From Propionibacteriaceae bacterium (GTDB lineage Bacteria; Actinomycetota; Actinomycetes; Propionibacteriales; Propionibacteriaceae): a stretch of 39,030 nucleotides of DNA. The notes beneath the pieces were generated by a model. That model made no database searches. It worked only from the letters and a program-made list of their open reading frames with translations, and was not told where the DNA came from. A program made the position numbers and the translations under genes. Below, one piece after another: positions 17,813 through 25,940 of this stretch; positions within the stretch are counted from its first letter, which is position 1, and each line of letters begins with the position of its first letter. The stretch spans positions 1 through 39,030 of the forward strand of contig WQZD01000025.1 in NCBI GenBank assembly GCA_009780915.1. Reading direction: 5' to 3'.

Positions 17813-19192
17813 ATGAAGTACATCGCCGAACCCTTCAAAATCAAAATGGTCGAGCCCCTGCGCATGACCACCCGCGAAGACCGCCAAGAAGCCATCAAGA
17901 AGGCCTTCTACAACGGTTTCGCCCTCAAAGCCGAGGACGTGTACATCGACCTGCAGACCGACTCCGGGACCGGAGCGATGAGCAATGCCCAGTGGGCCGG
18001 CATGATGATGGGCGACGAGTCGTACTCGGGCGCCCGCAGCTACTACCACCTCATGGAAGCGGCTGAGGACATCTTCGGGTACCGCTACAACCAGCCGGTC
18101 CACCAGGGCCGCGCCGCCGAGAAGGTCGTCTTCCCGGCGCTGACCAAGCCAGGCCAGTACTGGCTGTCCAACACCTTCTTCGACACCACGCGCGGCCACG
18201 TCGGCCTCGCCGGCGGGCGTCCGGTCGACATCGTCTGCCCGGAGGGCCTGGACACGACCACGTACGCCGACTTCAAGGGAGACGCGGACGTCGAGGGCAT
18301 GCGCGCCTTCATCCAGGAGCACGGCGCGGAGAACGTGGCCGGCATCGTGATGACCATCACCAACAACTCGGTCGGCGGCCAGCCGGTGTCCGTGGCGAAC
18401 ATGAGGGCCGTGCGCGCGCTCGCCGACGAGTACGGGCTGCTGCTCATCATCGACGCCGCCCGCTTCGCCGAGAACGCCATGTTCATCAAGATGCGCGAGC
18501 CGGAGTTCGCCGACGCCTCCATCAAGGAGATCACCCGCGAGACCTTCTCCTACGGGGACATGTACACGATGAGCGCCAAGAAGGACGCCATCGTCAACAT
18601 GGGCGGCATGCTCGGGGTGCGCGACAACGACGAGCTGGCCGAGAAGATCAAGTCCTTCGTCATCCCCTTCGAGGGCTACCTCACCTATGGCGGCTTGGCC
18701 GGGCGCGACCTCGAAGCCCTGGCCATCGGCCTCGAAGAGGGGCTGGACGAAGACTACCTGCGGTACCGCTTGGGCCAGTCCCAGTACCTCGCGGCCCGCT
18801 TCGAGAAGGCGGGGATCCCCTTCCAGAACCCCGTCGGCGGGCATGGCGTGTTCATCGACGCCGGCAAGCTGCTGCCCCACATCCCGTGGCACCAGTTCCC
18901 CGGCCACGCTCTGGCCGTCGAGCTCTACATCGAAGCCGGCATCCGCTGCTGCGACATCGGCTCCCTGCTCATGGACCGCGATCCGGTCACCGGCGACGCC
19001 CAGCAGGCGCCCGCCGAGTTCACACGGCTCGCCATCCCCCGCCGGGTCTACACTCAGGCCCACCTGGACGTCGTCGCCGACGCCCTCGAAGCCATCAAGG
19101 CACGCGCCGACCAGGTCCCCGGATACGAGATCACGTGGGAACCCAAGGTCTTGCGCCACTTCACCTCCCACCTTCGACCGGTCACCGCATGA
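17813..19192 (+). CDS. tnaA: Tryptophanase (L-tryptophan indole-lyase)
   Basis: This 459-residue PLP enzyme cleaves L-tryptophan to indole plus aminoacrylate, which becomes pyruvate and ammonia. It belongs to the beta-eliminating lyase family shared with tyrosine phenol-lyase. The PLP lysine is K257 in MSAKKDA; LLTDSGT-like [11 protein letters not shown] (47-57) and HQGRAAE (97-103) bind cofactor phosphate and substrate. Specificity residues favour tryptophanase: Asp124 where tyrosine phenol-lyase has Thr124, and Ile382 where that enzyme has Arg381. Some surface segments (for example [10 protein letters not shown]) resemble tyrosine phenol-lyase more, so activity on tyrosine should not be ruled out. 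GAGGAG at 17801-17806 fixes the start. It heads a four-gene operon with a permease, RidA and a regulator. Confidence 0.87.
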   Translation: MKYIAEPFKIKMVEPLRMTTREDRQEAIKKAFYNGFALKAEDVYIDLQTDSGTGAMSNAQWAGMMMGDESYSGARSYYHLMEAAEDIFGYRYNQPVHQGRAAEKVVFPALTKPGQYWLSNTFFDTTRGHVGLAGGRPVDIVCPEGLDTTTYADFKGDADVEGMRAFIQEHGAENVAGIVMTITNNSVGGQPVSVANMRAVRALADEYGLLLIIDAARFAENAMFIKMREPEFADASIKEITRETFSYGDMYTMSAKKDAIVNMGGMLGVRDNDELAEKIKSFVIPFEGYLTYGGLAGRDLEALAIGLEEGLDEDYLRYRLGQSQYLAARFEKAGIPFQNPVGGHGVFIDAGKLLPHIPWHQFPGHALAVELYIEAGIRCCDIGSLLMDRDPVTGDAQQAPAEFTRLAIPRRVYTQAHLDVVADALEAIKARADQVPGYEITWEPKVLRHFTSHLRPVTA

Positions 19193-19210
19193 CAGGTCGG
19201 ACGGGCGCCT

Positions 19211-19240
19211 CGGCTCAGGCGGGCCACCCCGCCTGAGCCG
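19211..19240 (+). terminator. Intercistronic hairpin between tnaA and the permease
   Basis: Perfect 13-bp stem CGGCTCAGGCGGG/CCCGCCTGAGCCG with a 4-nt loop, 18 bases after the tnaA stop. No run of T follows, so it is likely a partial terminator or mRNA stabiliser that lowers downstream expression relative to tnaA. Confidence 0.65.
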
Positions 19241-19266
19241 GGCCCCTCGTTCCCCTAGGAGCATCC

Positions 19267-20718
19267 ATGTCTAGTGAACTCTCTTCAGCTGCCAACGACG
19301 CCGTCAACGAAGAACTCAAAGAAATCGCCGGCATGCAACGCCGCCTCAAGAACCGCCACATCCAGATGATCGCCCTCGGCGGCTGCATCGGGACGGGCCT
19401 GTTCTACGGTTCGGCGGAAGCCATCGGCATGGCGGGTCCCGCCATCATCCTCGCCTATCTCGTGGGAGGCGCAGCGATCTTCTTCGTCATGCGCGCCGTC
19501 GGCGAGATGAGCGTGCGCACCCCCGTGGCCGGCGCCTTCACCCACCACGCCTACGCCAACTGGGGCAACCGTGCCGGTTTCGTCTCCGGATGGAACTACT
19601 GGTTCAACTACATCCTGGTGTCGATGGTCGAACTGGCCGTCGTCGGCCTCTATCTGCACTATTGGCTGCCCGACTTCCCCGCGTGGGCGACGGCGGCCAT
19701 CTGCCTGGTCCTGATCACGGCGGTCAACCTGATCGGCGTGAAGTCCTTCGGCGAGTTCGAGTTCTGGTTCGCCATGATCAAGGTCATCGCCGTCATCGCC
19801 ATGATCGTCGTCGGCCTGATCATCGTCATCGCGGCCATCCACAACCCGGGCACCCCGGTCCCGACCTTCTCCCATCTGGTCGATCCCTCCACGGGCGGAT
19901 TCCTGCCCTTCGGGCTCCTCAGCCAGGTGAACGGCGCCTGGGTGGGCCTGGTCATGGCCCTCGTGGTCGTGATGTTCTCCTTCGGCGGCGTCGAACTCGT
20001 GGCGATCACCGCTGGCGAGGCCGACAACCCCGGCAAGACCATCCCTCGGGCGATCAACCAGATCGCCTGGCGTATCCTGATCTTCTTCGTGGGCGCCTTG
20101 ACCGTCATCATGGCCGTCGTGCCCTGGCAGTCGATCAACGGCCAGATGAGCCCGTTCGTCCAGATCTTCGACTACGTCGGGATCAAGGCGGCCGCGGCCC
20201 TGCTCAACTTCGTGTGTATCACGGCCGTGCTGTCCGTGTACAACTCGGCCGTGTACTCCAACGGGCGCATGCTCCACTCGCTCGCCCACCAGGGCAACGC
20301 GCCGAAGTTCCTGGGCAAGGTCGCCAAGAACGGCGTCCCCATGGCCGGGGTCCTGGCCTCGGCCGGCATCACCGTCATCGCGGTCGTCGTGGTCTTCCTG
20401 TGGCCCGAGTTCGCCTTCAACTACCTGATGTCCATCGCCCTGATCGCCGGCATCATCAACTGGATCATGGTGATGATCACCGAGATCAAGTTCCGTAAGC
20501 GGATCGGCCCCGAGGAGGTCTCGAAACTGACGTTCAAGCTGCCGTTCCAGCCGTACAGCAACTATCTCGTGATCGCCTTCCTCGCGTTTGTGGTGGTGAT
20601 GATGTGCTTCTCCCCCGGGTACCGCATCGCCGTGATCGTCGGGCCGATCTGGCTCGCCGTCCTCCTCATCGCCTACCAAGTGAAGAAGACCGGCCAAAAG
20701 GTGGCCGACCGCACCTGA
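19267..20718 (+). CDS. Amino-acid permease (APC superfamily, AAT family)
   Basis: This 483-residue protein has about twelve membrane spans and the marks of the amino-acid transporter family: LKNRHIQMIALGGCIGTGLFYG at the start of span 1 (unwound GxGxG-like substrate site), GEMSVRTPVAGAFTHHA, and FGGVELVAITAGEADNPGKTIPRAI after span 6. Relatives import aromatic amino acids, GABA, lysine and others with protons. Its place immediately after tnaA suggests uptake of tryptophan or another aromatic substrate (inference). An AGGAG site precedes the ATG. The first ~30 residues are a polar cytoplasmic leader. Confidence 0.9.
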   Translation: MSSELSSAANDAVNEELKEIAGMQRRLKNRHIQMIALGGCIGTGLFYGSAEAIGMAGPAIILAYLVGGAAIFFVMRAVGEMSVRTPVAGAFTHHAYANWGNRAGFVSGWNYWFNYILVSMVELAVVGLYLHYWLPDFPAWATAAICLVLITAVNLIGVKSFGEFEFWFAMIKVIAVIAMIVVGLIIVIAAIHNPGTPVPTFSHLVDPSTGGFLPFGLLSQVNGAWVGLVMALVVVMFSFGGVELVAITAGEADNPGKTIPRAINQIAWRILIFFVGALTVIMAVVPWQSINGQMSPFVQIFDYVGIKAAAALLNFVCITAVLSVYNSAVYSNGRMLHSLAHQGNAPKFLGKVAKNGVPMAGVLASAGITVIAVVVVFLWPEFAFNYLMSIALIAGIINWIMVMITEIKFRKRIGPEEVSKLTFKLPFQPYSNYLVIAFLAFVVVMMCFSPGYRIAVIVGPIWLAVLLIAYQVKKTGQKVADRT

Positions 20719-20741
20719 CAACCAGACTCACGCTATCCTGA

Positions 20742-20789
20742 GAACCGGGCGAAGGGTCCCGGCCCCCGGCCAAGCCCTTCGCCAGGTTC
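20742..20789 (+). other. Long imperfect stem-loop between permease and ridA
   Basis: GAACC-g-GGCGAAGGG (20742-20756) pairs with CCCTTCGCC-a-GGTTC (20775-20789): 14 pairs with one G/A mismatch around an 18-nt GC-rich loop. It lies 24 bases after the permease stop with no T-tract, and about 80 bases before ridA. It is probably another mRNA processing or partial termination point. Confidence 0.6.
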
Positions 20790-20867
20790 CCGGGACGTGG
20801 GTCAGCACATACCTCGGCGCCTTCATCGCCGATGAGAAGAGCAATTCCAGAAAAGGAGAACTGATTC

Positions 20868-21263
20868 ATGACATTGGTCAAGCAGACAGCCATTGCGACC
20901 GACCAGGCCCCAGCGGCGATCGGCCCCTACTCCCAGGCGGTACGGGCAGGCGACTTCATCTACATCTCAGGCCAACTGCCGATCAACCCCGCCGTGGGCG
21001 CCATCGAGGCCGAGGACGCCGCAGGGCAGGCCGCCCAGGCGATCGACAACCTCGAAGCGATCCTTCGCGAGGCCGGCCACAGCCTGGCGAACATCGTCAA
21101 AGCCACCGTCTTCCTGACTGACATCGCCGATTTCGCGGCCGTCAACCAGGTGTACGCCGCCCGGTTCACATCCGACCCCAAGCCGGCACGCGCCGCCTTC
21201 CAGGTCTCGGCCCTGCCGGCCGGGGCCGCCGTCGAGATCGAAGCCGTCGCGTACGTGGGCTGA
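20868..21263 (+). CDS. ridA: RidA-family imine/enamine deaminase
   Basis: RidA (131 residues) hydrolyses reactive 2-aminoacrylate/iminopropionate to pyruvate and ammonia. The family hallmarks are present: IGPYSQAV (18-25), YISGQLPINP (32-41), NLEAIL, and Arg108 in KPARAAF, equivalent to the catalytic Arg105 of E. coli RidA, with the closing VEIEAVAYV. Length is typical. Tryptophanase releases aminoacrylate, so this gene's position in the tnaA operon makes immediate biochemical sense. An AAAAGGAG site precedes the ATG. Confidence 0.93.
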   Translation: MTLVKQTAIATDQAPAAIGPYSQAVRAGDFIYISGQLPINPAVGAIEAEDAAGQAAQAIDNLEAILREAGHSLANIVKATVFLTDIADFAAVNQVYAARFTSDPKPARAAFQVSALPAGAAVEIEAVAYVG

Positions 21264-21302
21264 CACCCGACCCCCTCCGCCCCCAATCCGAGCAGGTGAA
21301 CC

Positions 21303-22055
21303 ATGACCGCCAAGGACCTCCCCCACATTCGGGCCGTCGAACTGAGCGCATCGCAAAGCGCTGAACGCGACGGCATCATGGCGACATTGGCCCAACTGGT
21401 CGAGCCGCTGGCACGGGTCCTGCCCGGATCGGCGGAGGTGGTCCTCCACGACTTGGCCCGGCTGCCCCATTCGATCATCGCCTTGGAGGGGACCCTGACG
21501 GGGCGGTGCGTGGGCGGTCCCGCCACGGACATGCTCCTGCAGTCGGCGGTCCGGGGCGACCTGACCACCCGCATCGGGTACACCGGGCACGGCATCGACG
21601 GCCAGGAACTGCGCTGCTCCACGCTCATCTTCCGGACCAGCCAGGGCACCCCGGTGGCGGCGTTGTGCATCAACTGCGACACGAGCGGATGGCGCATCGT
21701 CGCCTCCCTCGCCTCGGCCATGCTGCCCGACCACGCCCTGGGGGGCGATTCGCAGGGCTCGGCGGAGCAGACGCCCGCCGAACATTTCGTCGGGGACGTG
21801 GACGAGTTGGCCGACGACCTGATCGTACGGGCCATCGCCTCGCTGGACGTCCCCGTGCCCCTCATGCAGAAGCGCCACAAGATGGCGGTGGTCTCCGAAC
21901 TGAAGTCGTCAGGGTTCTTCATCCTGAGGGAGTCCGTCGAGCGAGCCGCCTCCGCCCTCGGCGTGACCCGCTTCACCGTGTACAACTACCTCAAAGAACT
22001 CGACCGGGACCACGCGATCTCCCCCGACGCCGCCGATCACGGCGAACCGAACTGA
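21303..22055 (+). CDS. YheO-type PAS/HTH transcriptional regulator
   Basis: The 250-residue protein has the two domains of the YheO/DauR family. A PAS_6-like sensor covers about 20-140 (LAQLVEPLARVLPGSAEVVL, followed by CSTLIFRTSQGTPVAALCIN), and a HTH_22 DNA-binding domain lies in the last 60 residues (VERAASALGVTRFTVYNYLKEL). Known members control amino-acid catabolism, for example D-arginine use by DauR. It is last in the tnaA-permease-ridA operon, 40 bases after ridA with an AGGTGA site, and is therefore the likely local regulator responding to an amino acid or its imine. A variable acidic linker (about 145-175) separates the domains. Confidence 0.85.
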   Translation: MTAKDLPHIRAVELSASQSAERDGIMATLAQLVEPLARVLPGSAEVVLHDLARLPHSIIALEGTLTGRCVGGPATDMLLQSAVRGDLTTRIGYTGHGIDGQELRCSTLIFRTSQGTPVAALCINCDTSGWRIVASLASAMLPDHALGGDSQGSAEQTPAEHFVGDVDELADDLIVRAIASLDVPVPLMQKRHKMAVVSELKSSGFFILRESVERAASALGVTRFTVYNYLKELDRDHAISPDAADHGEPN

Positions 22056-22079
22056 CGCGGGCGGGGACTGAGCCGGCGA

Positions 22080-22619
22080 TCACCGCGCATCCGTGGGCAT
22101 CGCCCCACGCCCTGCTCGCCGTACCCCCTGAGCCACCAACCACGCCACACACTCGTCCCGATTCTGCGGCGTCACCGTGAGCAGCGTCACCGACGGGTGG
22201 GCCCGGATCGCGTCGAGGAACGCCGTCCGCTTGGGCTGGACGACCCCGAGGACGGGCACGTCCCCCTCCAGGCGACGCAGCACCGCCTCCTGGAAGAGGA
22301 CCGCCGAGGACTCCAAGGCCCCCACCTCGTCCATGATGATGACATCGCGACGCCCGCACGCGTCGAGGATCCGGACCCCGTCGATGTCGAAGACACCCGC
22401 GACACCATCCACCGCCACGGCACGGCCCTGGTCGCGGCACGCCACATCGACCCCCGCGCCGGGCGGGGAATCGTACGCGGACAGCGTCAGGCGGCGCCCG
22501 GCGTCCCCATCGACCCAGGTGGTCACGAACCCGTCAGCCCCCAGCCCGGACTGCGCCACGAACCGCTGGATGACCGTGGTCTTGCCGACCTGTTTCGCGC
22601 CTGTCAAGAAGACGTGCAT
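22080..22619 (-). CDS. THEP1-type nucleoside-triphosphatase
   Basis: The 179-residue protein is a small P-loop NTPase of the NTPase_1/THEP1 family. Walker A, GAKQVGKTT, lies within the first 17 residues, and the Walker B segment DVIIMDEVGALES is followed by a strand that ends in VLGVVQPKR, a common THEP1 pattern. In vitro these enzymes hydrolyse NTPs; bacterial members often sit beside metal or oxyanion importer genes and their cellular role is unclear. The ATG at 22619 is chosen because it places the P-loop near the N-terminus and a -10 box (TAGGAT, minus strand, 22632-22627) stands seven bases before it; an alternative ATG is at 22628. It is divergent from a FecCD-class importer, suggesting a joint role. 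Confidence 0.8.
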   Translation of the reverse strand: MHVFLTGAKQVGKTTVIQRFVAQSGLGADGFVTTWVDGDAGRRLTLSAYDSPPGAGVDVACRDQGRAVAVDGVAGVFDIDGVRILDACGRRDVIIMDEVGALESSAVLFQEAVLRRLEGDVPVLGVVQPKRTAFLDAIRAHPSVTLLTVTPQNRDECVAWLVAQGVRRAGRGAMPTDAR

Positions 22620-22656
22620 GCAGCCCATCCTAGTCGGAGAACACCCGAAACCACCC

Positions 22657-22684
22657 TTGACTATTCCCCGCCAGCGGCTAGACT
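22657..22684 (+). promoter_or_regulatory. Promoter of the FecCD-class importer operon
   Basis: TTGACT (22657-22662) and TAGACT (22679-22684) separated by 16 nt. Transcription should begin near 22691, leaving a leader of about 118 nt before the ATG at 22809. Confidence 0.7.
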
Positions 22685-22690
22685 GGAAAA

Positions 22691-22808
22691 AACTGTTACC
22701 GTGCCTTTCGGTCTAAGGGCGATGCCTATGAGCGACTGGCCTGAACGTAGACGTTCACGGGGTCATGGTGGAAACGACATGGCCTTCCATGCTTGAGAAG
22801 GGAACAGG
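22691..22808 (+). promoter_or_regulatory. Candidate riboswitch-like leader of the importer operon
   Basis: The leader can fold in two exclusive ways. CTGTT (22693-22697) and CCTT (22704-22707) can pair with AACAG (22803-22807) and AAGG (22798-22801), which form the ribosome binding region, closing a multi-branch structure. Alternatively GCCTTT (22703-22708) pairs with nearby AAGGGC (22715-22720), freeing the site. Inside are a 6-bp hairpin TGAACG/CGTTCA (22742-22757) and two competing partners, CATGG at 22764 and 22778, for CCATG at 22787. I cannot assign a class; molybdenum-cofactor type is one guess because BtuCD-like importers with THEP1 neighbours can carry molybdate or tungstate. Confidence 0.5.
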
Positions 22809-23822
22809 ATGAAGAGGGCGCCTGGTCGGCGCGGGTGGGTCATGCCCGCGCTCGCGACGCTATTGGTCGCCGCGATCCTGGGGTCGTTCGCCATCGGCCG
22901 TTTTCCCATCGGGCCGTACGAGTTGCTCGGCGCGGTCGCCCCCCGCTCCTGGGGGATCGGTGAGGTCACCGACCAGATGAGGGCCATCGTGCTCAACGTC
23001 CGCGTCCCCCGCATCCTCCTGGCATGCCTGGTGGGGTGCTGTTTGTCGGGCGCGGGCGCCTCCTACCAAGGGGTCTTCCGCAACCCCATGGCCTCCCCCG
23101 ACTTCCTGGGCGCGTCCTCGGGGGCGGCGACGGGCGCCGCCTTGGCGCTGCTCCTCCAGTTCCCCGCGCAAGTCGTCATGCTCGTGGCCTTCGCCTCCGG
23201 GCTGGCCACCATCGGCATCGTCATGGCCATCGGACAAGCCGCGCCCGGCCATCGCCTCCTGCGGATCATCCTGGCCGGGATCATGGTCTCGTCCTTGTTC
23301 AACGCCGCGACCTCGTTCATCAAACTGGTGGCCGACCCCACGGACATCCTGCCCGAGATCACCTACTGGCTGATGGGGTCCCTGGCGAAGACGAGACTCG
23401 ACACCGTGGCGTTCGTCCTCGTTCCCATGGTGGTGGGCCTGGTCCCGCTGGTCCTCCTGCGGTGGCGCGTGAACCTGTTGACCCTGTCTGACGCGGAAGC
23501 CCGCACGATGGGCGTGGACGTGTCACGGGTACGGTGGGTGGTCATCGTGTGCGCCACCTTGGTGACGGCGGCGTGCGTGTCGGTCTCGGGTTTGATCGGC
23601 TGGGTGGGACTCGTCGTCCCCCACCTCGCGCGGCGACTCGTGGGCAACGATTACCGCCGCCTGCTTCCCGTGAGCATGGTCGGCGGCGCCGTGTTCCTCC
23701 TGCTGGTGGACGACGTGTCCCGCAACCTGTTGGCCACCGAGATCCCGTTGGGCATCCTGACCGCCGTGATCGGCGCGCCGTTCTTCCTCTGGATGATCAC
23801 ACGCAGGAACGAGGCGATATGA
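22809..23822 (+). CDS. ABC importer permease, FecCD/BtuC class
   Basis: The 337-residue permease has about ten membrane spans and the FecCD signatures: LNVRVPRILLACLVGCCLSGAGASYQGVFRNP near the start, SPDFLGASSGAATGAALAL, and GLIGWVGLVVPHLARRLVG, which contacts the ATPase. The family imports siderophores, haem, cobalamin and, in MolBCA of Haemophilus, molybdate/tungstate. Its stop overlaps the ATPase start (ATGA). The ribosome site AAGGG at 22798-22802 is part of the potential switch in the leader. The genes order permease, ATPase, binding protein is complete for a type II importer. Confidence 0.92.
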   Translation: MKRAPGRRGWVMPALATLLVAAILGSFAIGRFPIGPYELLGAVAPRSWGIGEVTDQMRAIVLNVRVPRILLACLVGCCLSGAGASYQGVFRNPMASPDFLGASSGAATGAALALLLQFPAQVVMLVAFASGLATIGIVMAIGQAAPGHRLLRIILAGIMVSSLFNAATSFIKLVADPTDILPEITYWLMGSLAKTRLDTVAFVLVPMVVGLVPLVLLRWRVNLLTLSDAEARTMGVDVSRVRWVVIVCATLVTAACVSVSGLIGWVGLVVPHLARRLVGNDYRRLLPVSMVGGAVFLLLVDDVSRNLLATEIPLGILTAVIGAPFFLWMITRRNEAI

Positions 23823-24589
23823 GCATCGAGGTGAGGAACCTGTCCTTCGCGTACGAGGACCACGGGGTTCTCCACGACGTCAGTTTCACCGTCTCGGACG
23901 GGGAACTCCTCGCGGTCCTCGGTCCCAACGGGGTGGGAAAGTCCACGTTGTTCTACTGTCTGTCCGGGCTTCATCGCCCCCGACAGGGGACGGTCACCCT
24001 CGACGGTCGCGTGATCTGGGACATCGCCCCGAAACGGCTGGCCCGCCAGATCGCGTACGTCCCCCAGTCCCACGACCCGACATTCAATTACTCGGTGGCC
24101 GACATGGTCCTCATGGGGACGACGGCACGCGTCGGTGGGTTCTCGACGCCCGGCCCCGAGGAGGTGGCCATCGCCCGTGACGCGCTGGACCGCGTGGGCA
24201 TCTCCCACCTGGCGCGTCGAGGCTACCAACAGATCAGTGGAGGGGAACGCCAACTGACCCTCATCGCCCGCGCGCTCGCCCAGCAGGCGGGGGTCGTCGT
24301 CATGGACGAGCCGACCGCCAACCTCGATTTCGGCAACCAACTGCGCATCCTGTCGACGGCCAAGGAGTTGGCCGGCCGGGAGCACACCGTCATCCTCTCC
24401 ACGCACAACCCCGACCACGTCTTCTGGTTCGCCGACCGCGTCCTGGCCCTGAGCGGCGGGCGGGTGGTGGCCGACGGCCCGCCACGATCCGTCCTGACGC
24501 CCGATCTGATCGAGACCCTCTACGGCGTGCGCGTGCGCCTGATCGAAACCGAGGAAGGACGCGTCAGTTGTCAACCAACATTGACTTAG
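23819..24589 (+). CDS. ABC importer ATPase, FecE/BtuD class
   Basis: This 256-residue ATPase powers the importer. Walker A is GPNGVGKST (35-43), Q-loop Q83 lies in YVPQSHDPTFNYSVADMVLMG, the signature is ISGGERQ (139-145), Walker B VVVMDEP (159-165) and the switch histidine H196. The C-terminal DLIETLYGVRVRLIE segment is typical of FecE/BtuD-type subunits. It starts inside the permease stop codon (ATGA), so translation is coupled, and the binding-protein gene follows after about 90 bases. Confidence 0.93.
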   Translation: MSIEVRNLSFAYEDHGVLHDVSFTVSDGELLAVLGPNGVGKSTLFYCLSGLHRPRQGTVTLDGRVIWDIAPKRLARQIAYVPQSHDPTFNYSVADMVLMGTTARVGGFSTPGPEEVAIARDALDRVGISHLARRGYQQISGGERQLTLIARALAQQAGVVVMDEPTANLDFGNQLRILSTAKELAGREHTVILSTHNPDHVFWFADRVLALSGGRVVADGPPRSVLTPDLIETLYGVRVRLIETEEGRVSCQPTLT

Positions 24590-24682
24590 CCTGGACCTGC
24601 GACCATCGGCGGATCCAGGCCGAGACGCGGGACGCGCACCGTGCCCGCGTGCGCGACTCTCACAGAAAGGACACCGCGCGCC

Positions 24683-25774
24683 ATGACTAGATCACACACA
24701 TCGAAGACAATCATCGCCCTCGTCCTGGGGCTCGGCCTGACGCTCCTGTCGTCGTGTACGACCAGCCCCACGGATCCCCCCTCGCCGACCGCCACAACGC
24801 CGGTGTCATTCACCGACGACGCGGGGCGCACCGTCGAGGTCCCCGCCCCCTCCACCCTCACCCGCGTCTCACCATCGGGGGCCCTGTCCCAGATGTTCCT
24901 GATGGCCATCGCCCCGGACCTGATGGTCAGTCTCGGGTCCGCGTACTCCGCGTCCGACGCCGCGTACATCCCGCCTGACGTGGCGGCCCTGCCAGCCGTC
25001 GGGGAACTCTACGGGTCGGCCACCTTGAACTACGAGACGGTCGCCGCCCTCCACCCCCAACTGGTCGTCGACGTGGGCGAGCCCAAGGGCACGATCGTCG
25101 AGGACATGGACACGATCACCGCGAACCTCGCCGTGCCCGCCGTCCACATCACCGCGACCCTGACGTCGACCCCCGACGCGTTCCGCGAGTTGGGACGCCT
25201 GCTGGGACGTGAGGACAGGGCGGAGCAGTTGGCCTCGTTCTGCGAGCAGATCCTCGCCCAGAGCGACGACGTCATGGCGAAGGTCGGCGACGCCAAGCTC
25301 TCTGCCGTGTACTTGCTGGGCAGCGACGGCCTCAACGTCATCCCGAAGGGCTCCTACCACGCCGAGGTGCTCGACGAGGTGACGACCAACATAGCAGTCG
25401 TCCCCAGCCCCTCCTCGTCCGGGATGGGCAACCAGACCGACCTGGAGCAGATCAACGTGTGGAACCCCGACGTCATCCTCTTCGCCCCCGCCAGCGCCTA
25501 TCCCGCGGTGACGTCGGATCCGGCGTGGAGCAGCCTGTCGGCGATCAAGGACGGGCAGTACTACGAGACCCCCGAAGGCCCGTACAACTGGTTCGGCCAG
25601 CCCCCGTCCATCAACCGCTACCTGTCCTTGATGTGGCTGACCAAGCTCCTGTACCCCCAGTACGCCACCTTCGACCTGCGCGCCGAGGTCACCTCGTACT
25701 ACTCGCTGTTCTACGGGCACACCCTGACGCCGGCCGAGTACGCGACGCTGACCGAAAGGTCCCTTCCGCAGTGA
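24683..25774 (+). CDS. Substrate-binding lipoprotein of the FecCD-class importer
   Basis: The 363-residue protein has a lipoprotein signal ending in LLSSC (lipobox, Cys25), so it should be anchored to the outer face of the cell membrane. The mature part is a cluster A-III (FecB/BtuF/TroA-like) binding protein: VSFTDDAGRTVEVPAP at the start, TLNYETVAALHPQLVVDVG in the first lobe, and a helix-rich second lobe with PYNWFGQPPSINRYLSLMWL. That last motif is found in binding proteins of unassigned or molybdate/corrinoid-like importers rather than classical siderophore ones, as far as I recall. The ATG at 24683 is chosen over 24641 because the signal peptide starts there; AAAGGA lies upstream. Confidence 0.87.
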   Translation: MTRSHTSKTIIALVLGLGLTLLSSCTTSPTDPPSPTATTPVSFTDDAGRTVEVPAPSTLTRVSPSGALSQMFLMAIAPDLMVSLGSAYSASDAAYIPPDVAALPAVGELYGSATLNYETVAALHPQLVVDVGEPKGTIVEDMDTITANLAVPAVHITATLTSTPDAFRELGRLLGREDRAEQLASFCEQILAQSDDVMAKVGDAKLSAVYLLGSDGLNVIPKGSYHAEVLDEVTTNIAVVPSPSSSGMGNQTDLEQINVWNPDVILFAPASAYPAVTSDPAWSSLSAIKDGQYYETPEGPYNWFGQPPSINRYLSLMWLTKLLYPQYATFDLRAEVTSYYSLFYGHTLTPAEYATLTERSLPQ

Positions 25775-25940
25775 CCCGTCCCGCGGCGACCCGTCCCGCC
25801 CATCAAGACTCGGGACGACAATGCAGTGAGCGGCTTGTACAGTAGGCGACAGCCGGTCATAGGTGACGCGCATCGACGATGATCGAGGGGGTCGCGCCAA
25901 CCACAAGGGAGGAGACCGGCACGAACCGAAAGGAACGAGC

